This document shows, one piece after another, positions 49,884 to 57,905 of a DNA stretch of 64,000 nt. The notes beneath the pieces were generated by a model that was given only the letters and a program-made list of their open reading frames with translations, did not search any database and was not told the origin of the DNA. The stretch is from positions 482,120-546,119 of the forward strand of contig CAWCXA010000012.1 in assembly GCA_963799425.1 (NCBI GenBank). Direction: 5' to 3'. The translations under genes were made by a program, and so were the position numbers. Every line of letters starts with the position of its first letter. Position 1 is the first letter of the stretch. Origin of the DNA: CAVWSM01 sp963799425. GTDB taxonomy: Bacteria > Actinomycetota > Actinomycetes > Jiangellales > Jiangellaceae.

Positions 49884-50141
49884 TCAGACCGCCTTCTTGC
49901 GCAGCCGCCGCCGCTCACGCTCGGAGAGCCCGCCCCAGATGCCGAACCGCTCGTCGTGCTGCAGCGCGTACTCCAGGCACTCGGCCCGCACTTCGCACGA
50001 GAGGCAGACCTTCTTGGCCTCGCGGGTCGACCCGCCCTTCTCGGGGAAGAACGACTCCGGATCGGTCTGCGCGCACAGGGCGCGCTCTTGCCAGCTCAGC
50101 TCTTCGGCGTCTGCGGAGAGCAGCTCTAGCCACTCCGACAT
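49884..50141 (-). CDS. whiB2: WhiB-family iron-sulfur regulator, WhiB2/WhmD type
   Basis: An 85-residue redox-sensitive transcription factor. Cysteines 23, 46, 49 and 55 form the C-x22-C-x2-C-x5-C cluster site, followed by the turn FGIWGGLSERERRRLRKKAV, the WhiB signature and basic tail. WhiB2/WhmD controls septation and cell division; the position next to fbiA and the manB cluster matches Rv3260c. ATG at 50139-50141; an open frame to 50255 continues into the promoter and is not used. Confidence 0.93.
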   Translation of the reverse strand: MSEWLELLSADAEELSWQERALCAQTDPESFFPEKGGSTREAKKVCLSCEVRAECLEYALQHDERFGIWGGLSERERRRLRKKAV

Positions 50142-50226
50142 GATCGCCTCCTTGCCCTCGACTCCATGTCGCTTCTCCCCGTCGACGACCGGGCCGGAGC
50201 CAGGTCGAATGAACGACACGTATGAA

Positions 50227-50282
50227 ATTACATGCCTGCAATCCACGTTAGTCAATCCGGGATCTGGTATTTGGGCAAATAC
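50227..50282 (-). promoter_or_regulatory. whiB2 promoter and upstream AT-rich palindrome
   Basis: On the minus strand, -35 TTGACT (50250-50255) and -10 TGTAAT (50227-50232) are spaced 17 bases, giving an ~80-base leader. Just upstream is the perfect palindrome GTATTTG-GG-CAAATAC (50267-50282), AT-rich in a GC-rich genome. It lies between divergent whiB2 and fbiA and could be an operator for either. Confidence 0.55.
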
Positions 50283-50355
50283 ACAGGTCAGCGCACAGGA
50301 CTCGGCAGGCGCCCCACGGCGACTCCGGCCCTCTCGCCCTCGGTACGGTCAGCGA

Positions 50356-51333
50356 ATGCGGATCACAGTGCTCGCAGGCGGTATCGGCGGAGCCCGGTTC
50401 CTGCGGGGGCTCAAGGTGGCTGCGCCAGATGCGGAGATAACGGTCATCGGTAACACCGCCGACGACATCACGCTGTTCGGCCTGCGGGTGTGCCCTGACC
50501 TCGACAGCATCATGTACACGCTCGGGGGCGGGCACGACGAGCAGCGCGGCTGGGGGCGGGCCGACGAGACGTTCACGGTCAAGGACGAGCTGGCGGCGTA
50601 CGGCGTCGAGCCCACCTGGTTCGGCCTCGGCGACCGCGACATCGCCACGCACATCGTCCGCACGCAGATGCTGTCGGCGGGCTACCCACTGTCCGCAGTC
50701 ACCGAGGCGCTCTGCGCCCGCTGGGACCTAGGCGTGCGGCTGCTGCCCATGAGCGACGACCGCGTCGAGACTCATGTGATCGTCGCCGACCCGGACGCAC
50801 CCGGCGGCCGCAAGGCGGTGCACTTCCAGGAGTACTGGGTACGGCTGCACGCCAAGCCCGACGCGTACGAGGTCGTGCCCGTCGGCGCTCCCGACGCGAC
50901 GCCCGGCCCTGGCGTCCTCGAGGCGATCGCATCCGCCGACGTCGTGCTGTTCGCGCCGTCCAACCCGGTGGTGAGCGTCGGCACGATCCTGTCGGTGCCC
51001 GGCATCCGCGAGGCCGTACGCGCCACCGCGGCACCCGTCGTCGGCCTGTCCCCCATCGTGGGCGGCGCGCCCGTGCGCGGCATGGCCGATCGCGTGCTCG
51101 CAGCCATCGGAGTCGAGGCCGACGCGGCAGCGGTTGCGGAGCACTACGGGGCGCGCTCGGGTGGCGGGCTGCTCGACGGTTGGCTCGTCGACGAGGTGGA
51201 CGCTGCCGCGGTTGCCGGCGTTGAGGCGCTCGGCATGCGCTGCCGCGCCGTACCGCTCCTCATGCGCGATGTCGACGCGACGGCTGCGATGGCAAGAGAG
51301 GCGCTCGAGCTTGCCGCGGCCGTGCGCGGATGA
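50356..51333 (+). CDS. fbiA: Phosphoenolpyruvyl/2-phospho-L-lactate transferase, F420 synthesis
   Basis: Joins the deazaflavin Fo to the phospho-3-carbon unit (EPPG or LPPG) to form (dehydro-)F420-0. The 325-residue CofD/FbiA product begins MRITVLAGGIGGARFLRGLK and contains IGNTADDITLFGLRVCPDLD, FAPSNPVVSVGTILSVPGIR and PIVGGAPVRGMADRV. The ATG at 50356 is the family start; the longer open frame covers the divergent promoter. ATGA overlap with fbiB. Confidence 0.96.
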   Translation: MRITVLAGGIGGARFLRGLKVAAPDAEITVIGNTADDITLFGLRVCPDLDSIMYTLGGGHDEQRGWGRADETFTVKDELAAYGVEPTWFGLGDRDIATHIVRTQMLSAGYPLSAVTEALCARWDLGVRLLPMSDDRVETHVIVADPDAPGGRKAVHFQEYWVRLHAKPDAYEVVPVGAPDATPGPGVLEAIASADVVLFAPSNPVVSVGTILSVPGIREAVRATAAPVVGLSPIVGGAPVRGMADRVLAAIGVEADAAAVAEHYGARSGGGLLDGWLVDEVDAAAVAGVEALGMRCRAVPLLMRDVDATAAMAREALELAAAVRG

Positions 51334-52613
51334 GCGCGTACGAAGTCGTTGGCGTTGAAGGAATCCCGGAGGTACGCGCGGGCGACGACCTCGCGGAACT
51401 GATCGCCACCGCGACACCCGATCTGCGCGACGGCGACATCCTCGTCGTGACGAGCAAGGTCGTCAGCAAGGCCGAGGGGCGCGTGATGAAGGGCACGGAC
51501 CGCGAGGCAGCGATCGACGCGGAGACCGTACGGGTTGTTGCGCGGCGCGGCGACACACGGATCGTCGAGACGCGACACGGCCTCGTGATGGCCGCGGCCG
51601 GTGTCGACGCCTCCAACGTGGAGCCGGGCTGGGTGTTGCTGCTGCCCGAAGACCCGGACAAGTCAGCGCGGCGGCTGCGCGCAGGCGTACGCGATCGCCT
51701 CGGCGTCGACGTCGGCGTCGTCGTGTCCGACACGTTCGGGCGGCCATGGCGCGAAGGCCTTGTCGATGTTGCGATCGGCGCGGCCGGGGTGCAGGCGCTG
51801 GAAGACCTACGCGGCCAGCGCGACTCGTACGGCAACGAGCTCGGCATGACGATGACCGCGCTCGCCGACCAGATTGCAGCAGCGGCCGAGCTCGTGAAAG
51901 GCAAGCTTGCGGGCGTGCCAGTGGCGGTCGTGCGCGGTCTCGACGCGTTCGTCACGAAAGACGACGGCCCCGGCGCGGTTGCGCTGATCCGCAGAGCTGC
52001 AGACGACATGTTCCGCACGGGTTCGCGCGAGACAGTGCTTGCCCGGCGGACCGTACGCGAGTTCACCGACGAGCCGGTCGACCGGGAAGCCATACGCCGC
52101 GCAGTGGCTGCAGCCATCACCGCACCCGCGCCGCATCACACGACACCGTGGCGGTTCGTGCTGCTGGAGTCTGCGGACGTCAAAGCCCGTCTGCTCGACG
52201 CGATGCGCGACGCATGGATGGCTGACCTGCGCGGTGACGGCTTCTCCGAGGAGTCGATCGCGAAGCGCATCCGGCGCGGCGATGTGCTGCGGCGCGCGCC
52301 GTACCTCGTCGTGCCATGCCTTGTCGCCGACGGAATGCACGCCTACCCCGACGAGCGGCGAGCCGCGTCAGAGCGCGCGATGTTCCTGCTCGCCATGGGT
52401 GCGGGGATCGAGAACCTGCTGGTCGCCTTGGCCGCCGAGGGGCTCGGCTCGGCATGGGTGTCGTCGACGCTCTTCTGCCCCGATGTCGTACGCGACGTGC
52501 TCGACCTGCCCGCTGACTGGCTGCCCATGGGCTCGGTGGCCGTCGGTCATGCGGCCGCTCCCCCGCGCGACCGACCGGACCGCGATCCCGCGGACTTCCT
52601 GCTCGTCCGCTGA
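51330..52613 (+). CDS. fbiB: Coenzyme F420:L-glutamate ligase, bifunctional
   Basis: Adds glutamate residues to F420-0 and, through its C-terminal nitroreductase-like domain, reduces dehydro-F420. The 427-residue product is a full two-domain FbiB: N-terminal CofE domain with VVTSKVVSKAEGRVMKG, VVSDTFGRPWREGLVDVAIG and GRDSYGNELG-like sequence, then a nitroreductase fold from about residue 240 with RRTVREFTDEPVDREAIRRA and MGAGIENLLVALAAEGLGSA. Coupled to fbiA by an ATGA overlap. Confidence 0.96.
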   Translation: MSAYEVVGVEGIPEVRAGDDLAELIATATPDLRDGDILVVTSKVVSKAEGRVMKGTDREAAIDAETVRVVARRGDTRIVETRHGLVMAAAGVDASNVEPGWVLLLPEDPDKSARRLRAGVRDRLGVDVGVVVSDTFGRPWREGLVDVAIGAAGVQALEDLRGQRDSYGNELGMTMTALADQIAAAAELVKGKLAGVPVAVVRGLDAFVTKDDGPGAVALIRRAADDMFRTGSRETVLARRTVREFTDEPVDREAIRRAVAAAITAPAPHHTTPWRFVLLESADVKARLLDAMRDAWMADLRGDGFSEESIAKRIRRGDVLRRAPYLVVPCLVADGMHAYPDERRAASERAMFLLAMGAGIENLLVALAAEGLGSAWVSSTLFCPDVVRDVLDLPADWLPMGSVAVGHAAAPPRDRPDRDPADFLLVR

Positions 52614-52664
52614 GCGATCATGGCGTACAGGTCGCCGTGGCCGTCGCCGTATGGATTGCGGGTA

Positions 52665-52686
52665 GACTAAGTCCGGCGACTTAGTC
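52665..52686 (+). promoter_or_regulatory. Operator palindrome of the Phd-VapC module
   Basis: GACTAAGTC (52665-52673) and GACTTAGTC (52678-52686) are perfect inverted repeats separated by CGGC. The site ends 24 bases before the antitoxin start codon, where an antitoxin or toxin-antitoxin complex normally binds to repress the operon. Confidence 0.65.
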
Positions 52687-52710
52687 CATCTGCGATCTCA
52701 GGAGTCCGGC

Positions 52711-52944
52711 ATGGCGATCGTGGTGAACGTGCATGACGCGAAGACCAACTTCTCCAAGCTGTTGGAGCAGGCGCACGCCGGCCAGGAGATCATTCTCGCC
52801 AAGGCCGGAAAGCCGTACGCACGGATGGTGCCCTTGGCCGCACACCGGTCGGGGCGGCAGCCGGGTGGGCTCTCAGGACGGGTGGGCCCTGAGTTCTTCG
52901 AGCCGCTGCCCGAGGAAGAGCTGAACGCCTGGGACCCGGCCTGA
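52711..52944 (+). CDS. Phd/YefM-type antitoxin
   Basis: A 77-residue antitoxin. The N-terminal MAIVVNVHDAKTNFSKLLEQ and GQEIILAKAGKPYARMVPL match the Phd/YefM DNA-binding fold, and the C-terminus is disordered and acidic (LPEEELNAWDPA), the part that usually blocks the toxin. CAGGAG lies upstream. Its TGA overlaps the toxin's ATG by one base, so the pair is coupled. A palindrome just upstream is a likely operator. Confidence 0.9.
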   Translation: MAIVVNVHDAKTNFSKLLEQAHAGQEIILAKAGKPYARMVPLAAHRSGRQPGGLSGRVGPEFFEPLPEEELNAWDPA

Positions 52945-53330
52945 TGCGCGTGCTGCTGGACACCCACACGCTGCTGTGGTGGTTCACCAACGACGATCGG
53001 CTGTCCGATGCCGCGCGAGAAGTGATCGGGGACGCTGCCAACGCGGTCTTCGTCAGTGCGGCCTCAGCGTGGGAGATCGCGACCAAGCAGCGCCTGGGCA
53101 AGCTAGTCGGTGTTCCGAAGGCCGCCGACAGCTACTCGGAGCTCGTGGCAGCCGAGGGGTTCGAGCACCTACCGATCACCCACGTGCACAGCTTGCGGGC
53201 CGGTGGATACCAGGCGGCACATCGTGACCCGTTCGATCGCATGCTGGCCGCGCAGAGCGAATTGGAACGGCTGCCCCTGGTGACGCAGGACCCTGCATTT
53301 GCGGCCTTCGGCGTCGAGCGGTTCTGGTAG
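52944..53330 (+). CDS. VapC-like PIN-domain toxin
   Basis: A 128-residue PIN-domain ribonuclease. The acidic metal-binding residues are Asp6 (VLLDTHTLLWW), Glu44 (SAWEIATKQR), and Asp95/Asp98 (HRDPFDRMLAAQ), all present, so it should be active. It is of the type that pairs with Phd/YefM antitoxins. It ends a short operon, and the next gene is on the other strand. Confidence 0.92.
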   Translation: MRVLLDTHTLLWWFTNDDRLSDAAREVIGDAANAVFVSAASAWEIATKQRLGKLVGVPKAADSYSELVAAEGFEHLPITHVHSLRAGGYQAAHRDPFDRMLAAQSELERLPLVTQDPAFAAFGVERFW

Positions 53331-53350
53331 GCGCTTCACGGGGGGCTGCG

Positions 53351-53794
53351 TCACATCTCGCTCAACCGCAGCGCGATCCGTATGCGCCACGTCTCCAGCA
53401 TCTCGTCGAAGCCGGCGGCAAACTGCTCCAACACCGTGAGACCAAATGTGGACGTTGCCGTCAGGTCGTACTTGACGTGGACCGTCGTGCCACCGCTATA
53501 GGCCGGTTCGCAATACACACTGACCATGCCAGCAGTGCCGTTGTCGGACACCCGCGCAAAGGCCACCTGGTCGCCCGTGCGGATCACCGTCACCCAGAGG
53601 GTGAGAGCTCCATGGGAGGTGCTCCACACTGCGCCCACCTCGTCGGTCGCGCCCGAGAGATAGGTGGGCTCCCAGCCCTCCACCCAGAGGCGCTCGCCTT
53701 CCGGGGTGAACAGCGGCAAGACCATCACCGGATCAAGACGCACCTCGAACGAACCGCTCCTCATGAGTCGGGCCGTGGCTGCTCCGGTGTCCAT
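53351..53794 (-). CDS. SRPBCC-superfamily protein
   Basis: A 147-residue START/SRPBCC-fold protein that probably binds a hydrophobic ligand. It begins MDTGAATARLMRSGSFEVRL and contains the recurring family string LFTPEGERLWVEGWEPTYL. The C-terminal helix LEQFAAGFDEMLETW is typical. The ATG at 53792-53794 is preferred; the longer open frame to 54271 overlaps the TetR gene antisense-frame and is not family-like. The ligand is unknown. Confidence 0.75.
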   Translation of the reverse strand: MDTGAATARLMRSGSFEVRLDPVMVLPLFTPEGERLWVEGWEPTYLSGATDEVGAVWSTSHGALTLWVTVIRTGDQVAFARVSDNGTAGMVSVYCEPAYSGGTTVHVKYDLTATSTFGLTVLEQFAAGFDEMLETWRIRIALRLSEM

Positions 53795-53904
53795 GCGCCG
53801 AATTATGGCGCCGATGAGGCAGATTCCGTGGCGCCGTGCGCAACCAAACGATGTCGGCACAGCCAGCGACTGGACACCGCACGTGGTGCGTGACTTCTCC
53901 GGAC

Positions 53905-54513
53905 CTAGGCGAGCACGCTTGGTCCTTCCTCCATGCGCCTGATCAGCACGCCGACGCGTCGCAGCGCCGAGCGGATGGGCAGCAGCTCGCGGTCGAAGCC
54001 GAGCAGCAGCAGCGCCTCCGAACCGATGAAGGCCGAGCCGATCAGGGTGGCCACCTCCTCGGCGGTGAACGGACCGAGCGGGCCGTGGCGCTGCTCCGCC
54101 TCGCGGGCCACCTCGATCAGCAGGGCGAACCAACCACCGAGCAGGTCGCGAACCGCTTCGCGGATGTCGGGGTTCGACCAGCCCGCGGCGATCATCTCCT
54201 GCAGGGATCGGACGTAGCCGGAGTCCAAGTCGTCCTCGAGGTAGTCGCAGGCGCGCTCGTAGCGCTGCCACAGCGGCTCGTCCTCGGCATACATGCGGGT
54301 CTGGCGCTCCAGGCGGCGCAGGTTCTCCTCGGCGAACAGCGCCAGGATGAGGCCCTGCTTGGAGCCGAAGTGGTAGTGCAGCTGGCTGAGGGACACCCTC
54401 GCCTCGTCGGCCACCTTGCGGGTCGACAGGCCGGCGTAGCCGTCGGCCAGGAGCCGGCGGCGGGCCGCCCGAAGGATCAGCGTGCGGGTGTCGCCTGCCA
54501 CGTCGTCCACCAC
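53905..54513 (-). CDS. TetR-family transcriptional regulator
   Basis: A 202-residue repressor. The N-terminal helix-turn-helix is AARRRLLADGYAGLSTRKVA, then DEARVSLSQLHYHFGSKQGL, and the C-terminal ligand domain is all-helical. I start it at the GTG at 54511-54513, with GGAGAGG upstream, not at 54588. The longer start would fall in the -35 of its own predicted promoter and before the predicted transcription start. It is divergent from the OsmC-like gene, with two copies of a palindromic operator between them. Confidence 0.85.
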   Translation of the reverse strand: MVDDVAGDTRTLILRAARRRLLADGYAGLSTRKVADEARVSLSQLHYHFGSKQGLILALFAEENLRRLERQTRMYAEDEPLWQRYERACDYLEDDLDSGYVRSLQEMIAAGWSNPDIREAVRDLLGGWFALLIEVAREAEQRHGPLGPFTAEEVATLIGSAFIGSEALLLLGFDRELLPIRSALRRVGVLIRRMEEGPSVLA

Positions 54514-54544
54514 GGGATGGATCCTCTCCGCTGACGATTCGGTC

Positions 54545-54611
54545 GGTCGATCGACCTTGACACTAGCGCTGATCGCGAGCACGCTCAAACCCTTGGATCG
54601 GTCGATCGACC
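54545..54611. promoter_or_regulatory. Twin TetR operators in the tetR/osmC divergent promoter
   Basis: The palindrome GGTCGATCGACC occurs at 54545-54556 and 54600-54611, with start positions 55 bases apart. On the minus strand -35 TTGAGC (54583-54588) and -10 TAGTGT (54560-54565), spaced 17 bases, place the tetR start near 54552, inside the first site. On the plus strand TTGACA (54557-54562) directs towards the OsmC-like gene, with the second site near its expected start, although the -10 there is weak. Confidence 0.7.
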
Positions 54612-54724
54612 GACGAGGCCCGGGGGGAGCCCATGCCCAGGAGCGCCGACCGCGAAGGCCACCGGAAGGTTTCGGGAAGGCCGCTTTCCTACGGTGCCGT
54701 CAACCACGCAGAAAGGGGTCTTCA

Positions 54725-55294
54725 GTGACCGCCACGACCGAACGCCTCCCGCTCAACGGGGTCGACACGCCGACGCTGTTCGCCACTCTCGACGCAGTCA
54801 AGGCGCAGCCGGAGATCGCCGAGTTCCAGTTTCGCGCGACCAACACGTGGGTGAAGGGAACGCACAACCGGTCCTCGATCCACGGCTTCTTCGGCGCCGG
54901 CCAAGAGCTCGAGCACAAGCACGAGACCACGATCGACGCCGATCACCCCACGGTGCTCGTCGGGCAGGACAACGCTCCGACCCCGGTGGAGTACCTGCTC
55001 GCCGCACTCGCGGCGTGCCTCACGTCCGGTCTGGCCAACATCGCCGCGGCCCGGGGCGTCCAGCTCTCGAAGGTCGAGTCGACAGTCGAGGGCGACATCA
55101 ACCTGCTCGGCATCCTCGGGCTGTCCGACGAGGTCCGCAACGGCTACAACCAGATCCGGGTCAGCTTCAAGATCGCCGGTGACGCGCCACCCGAAAAGCT
55201 TCGGGCGCTCGTCGAGCAGTCCCAGGCACGCTCCGCCGTGTTCGACGTCATCACCAACTCCGTACCCGTCAGCGTCGACGTCACAGTCACCTGA
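54725..55294 (+). CDS. OsmC-family protein
   Basis: A 189-residue OsmC/Ohr-superfamily protein. Members reduce organic hydroperoxides or act in sulfur redox chemistry with one or two cysteines. It contains NAPTPVEYLLAALAACLTSG, the usual central helix with Cys, and the C-terminal YNQIRVSFKIAGDAPPEKL and RSAVFDVITNSVPV. Only one obvious active-site cysteine (AACLTSG) is present; the second Cys of Ohr is missing. GTG at 54725 with AGAAAGGGG upstream. Expression is probably controlled by the adjacent TetR protein. Confidence 0.88.
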   Translation: MTATTERLPLNGVDTPTLFATLDAVKAQPEIAEFQFRATNTWVKGTHNRSSIHGFFGAGQELEHKHETTIDADHPTVLVGQDNAPTPVEYLLAALAACLTSGLANIAAARGVQLSKVESTVEGDINLLGILGLSDEVRNGYNQIRVSFKIAGDAPPEKLRALVEQSQARSAVFDVITNSVPVSVDVTVT

Positions 55295-55304
55295 CGCCGC
55301 TCCT

Positions 55305-55363
55305 TTTCGACGCAATGACACCCGGCGTCGAACCCATCGACGCAGGGTGTCGTTGTGCCCGAA
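55305..55363. repeat. Palindromic repeat, same family as 26862
   Basis: Arms 55305-55330 and 55338-55363 surround the 7-base loop AACCCAT. The core TTTCGACGCAA.GACACCC.GCGTCG is shared with 26862-26926, but the outer right arm has diverged. It begins 11 bases after the OsmC-like stop and ends 32 bases before the next start codon, so it lies in the intergenic gap. Confidence 0.7.
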
Positions 55364-55395
55364 CCGCAACCGCGACCAGGACCGTAAGGACAGGC

Positions 55396-56643
55396 ATGGG
55401 AAACGTCGACACGATCGTCATCGGCGCCGGACACGCCGGCCTGGCGACGAGTCGTCTTCTCACGGACGCGGGGCGCGACCACGTCGTCCTCGACCGCGGC
55501 CGGTTGGCCGAGAGCTGGCGTAGCGCGAGGTGGGACTCGCTGCGACTGCTCACCCCCAACTGGATGAGCCGGCTGCCGGAGTGGACCTATCGGGGACGCG
55601 ATCCCGAGGGGTTCATGGCGGCGGCCGAGCTCGTACGTTATCTGGAGTCGTACGCCAAATCGTTCGACGCCCCTGTGCGGCAGCGGACGTCGGTGCTCGA
55701 CGTGAGCGCGGTTGACGGCGGCTACCGGATCCGCACCACTCGCGAAGCCTGGCGAGCCCGCAACGTCGTCGTTGCGGCCGGCCCGCGTCCGCAGGTGCCC
55801 AAGCTGGCAGCACGCGTGCGCCCGGAGATCTGGCAGATCCACACCAGTCGTTACCGCAACCCGGCTTCGCTGCCCGACGGTGGCGTGCTCGTGGTCGGCG
55901 CATCGGCCTCGGGTGTGCAGATCGCCGCCGAGCTGGCCCAGTCCGGTCGCGCCGTCGTCCTTGCGGCCGGCAGTCATATGCCGCTGCCAAGGCGCTACCG
56001 CGGCATGGACATCATGTGGTGGCTGGAGCAGATCGGTGCGTTGGATCGTACGGTCGACGACACCGACGCATCTCGGGCGCGGCACGAGCCCTCGGCCCAG
56101 TTGGCCGGCGGGCACGGCGCGCCGGACCTCAACCTCCGCCGGCTGCACGAGCTTGGAGTCGTCGTGACCGGACGGCTCGCGGGCCTGGACGGTAACCGGG
56201 CCTGGTTCCACGACGACCTGCCCTTCACCACCGCCGCCGCCGAGGCACGGCTGCGGCGCATGCTCCGCACCATCGACGAACACGTGGTGACAGCAGGGCT
56301 CGAAGACGAGGTACTTCCCGCGGCCGATCCGGCACCGGTTCGCCTTACCAGCGCGCAGCAATCCCTTGACCTGCGCACTGCGGGCATCTCCACGGTGGTG
56401 TGGGCCACCGGGTTCCACCACGCCTACCCGTGGCTGCGCGTGCGCGGAGCAGTCGCCGCCAGCGGGGAGGTCGAGCAGTACCGCGGGATCACACCCGCAC
56501 GCGGCCTCTATGTCGTCGGTCTGCGGTTCATGCACCGGCGCAACTCGCAGTTCATCGACGGAGCACGACACGACGCGCGGACCATCGTCGAGCACCTCGT
56601 CGGCGCCGACCGGCCTGCCCTGACACGAGCGGAAGAGCCGTGA
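55396..56643 (+). CDS. FAD/NAD(P)-dependent oxidoreductase, monooxygenase-like
   Basis: A 415-residue two-dinucleotide-binding flavoprotein. The FAD motif TIVIGAGHAGLATSRLL is near the N-terminus, and the NAD(P) motif VLVVGASASGVQIAAEL is in the middle. ATG motif-like ISTVVWATGFHH and C-terminal GLYVVGLRFMHRRNSQFIDG follow, as in flavin monooxygenase-type and related enzymes. Substrate unknown. The ATG at 55396 has AAGGA upstream. It overlaps the second FAD gene by GTGA, indicating one transcript. Confidence 0.85.
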   Translation: MGNVDTIVIGAGHAGLATSRLLTDAGRDHVVLDRGRLAESWRSARWDSLRLLTPNWMSRLPEWTYRGRDPEGFMAAAELVRYLESYAKSFDAPVRQRTSVLDVSAVDGGYRIRTTREAWRARNVVVAAGPRPQVPKLAARVRPEIWQIHTSRYRNPASLPDGGVLVVGASASGVQIAAELAQSGRAVVLAAGSHMPLPRRYRGMDIMWWLEQIGALDRTVDDTDASRARHEPSAQLAGGHGAPDLNLRRLHELGVVVTGRLAGLDGNRAWFHDDLPFTTAAAEARLRRMLRTIDEHVVTAGLEDEVLPAADPAPVRLTSAQQSLDLRTAGISTVVWATGFHHAYPWLRVRGAVAASGEVEQYRGITPARGLYVVGLRFMHRRNSQFIDGARHDARTIVEHLVGADRPALTRAEEP

Positions 56644-57835
56644 CTTCGACGTACGACGCAATCATCGTCGGCGCGCGCTGCGCTGGGCTCGGCCACGGCC
56701 ATGCTGCTGGCGCGACAAGGTCTACGAGTCCTCGTGCTCGACCGATCCCGCTACGGCGGTGACACTGTGTCCACTCATGCCCTCATGCGCGGCGGGGTCC
56801 TCCAGCTAAGGCGCTGGGGGCTGCTTGACCGCATCCAGGCAGCGGAGACGCCGCCGGTGACTCGCGTCGTCTTCCACTACCCGGACGACGCGGTGCGGGT
56901 CTCCCTCAAGCCGGCTGCGGGAGTGCAGGCCCTGTACGCGCCGCGGCGCACCGTCCTCGATCGCGTCCTCGCCGATGCCGCGGTTGAGGCAGGCGCAGAA
57001 ATGCGCTTCCGGACGAGCGTTACCGAGCTCACTCCGCCAGCCGTCCGGCCGCGTCACCGGCGTCGCAGGTCACGACATGCACGGCCAGGACTTTGTCGCC
57101 GCTGCGCCGCTCGTCATCGGTGCGGATGGGGTGCGCTCGTTCGTTGCGAGTTCGGTCGGTGCGCCGATGATCCGTACGGGATCGAGTGCAACCGCTTGCC
57201 TGTACGGCTACTGGGATGACCTGCCCGCCGAGGGCTTCGAGTGGTTCTACGCACCGGGAGTCGCAGCGGGCCTCATCCCGACAAACGACGGGCAGACGTG
57301 CCTTTTCGTTGGTACGACAAGGGAGCGCATGCGCGTCTTGCGTTCGGCCGGCACCACGGCGGCGCTCAGCGCACTGCTGCAGCAGGTGTCACCCGACCTG
57401 TGGAAGCGGGTGTCCGCGGCACGTCCGCCTGTTCGGCTGCGCGGCTTTGCCGGCCAACATGGCTATCGGCGCAAGGCATGGGGTCCCGGCTGGGCTCTCG
57501 TGGGTGACGCCGGCGCCTTCGAAGATCCGCTCAGCACCCATGGCATCACAGACGCGTTCCGGGACGCCGAGCTGCTCTCCGCGGCGGTGGGCGACATCCA
57601 TGCCGGCGCGGCGAGCGAAGCAGGTGCCCTCCTCGGCTACCAGACGGCTCGCGACCGGATGGCGGAGCGGCTGTTCGGCCTGGCGGATGCAATCGCCTCG
57701 TGCACGTGGTCGATGACGGAATTGCGCCGGCTGTTGCTCGAGGCCAGCTCCGCGATGACCGAGCAAGTCGAGCGCCTGGAGAGCCTGGACGCGTTGCAGG
57801 AGGCCGGATCAGGTGCCAACTGGCGCATCGCCTGA
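56640..57835 (+). pseudogene. FAD-dependent oxidoreductase with two frameshifts
   Basis: Geranylgeranyl-reductase-like flavoprotein. Three frames must be joined: GTG 56640 with YDAIIVGARCAG up to a GGG run near 56691; then ATAMLLARQGLRVLVLDRSR onward to VTELTPPA near 57046; then SGRVTGVAGHDMHG onward to 57835. Each change fits a single extra base. Conserved parts are GDTVSTHALMRGGVLQLRRW and GDAGAFEDPLSTHGITDAF. Read in one frame it would be inactive. It is coupled to the preceding flavoprotein gene. Could be a decaying gene or two indel errors. Confidence 0.75.
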
Positions 57836-57905
57836 CCGAGACGGGTGTGCAGCCGCCCTCGGCGCCGCCGATGATGGATGAACGATCGCGGCGAGCTGGG
57901 GCGTA

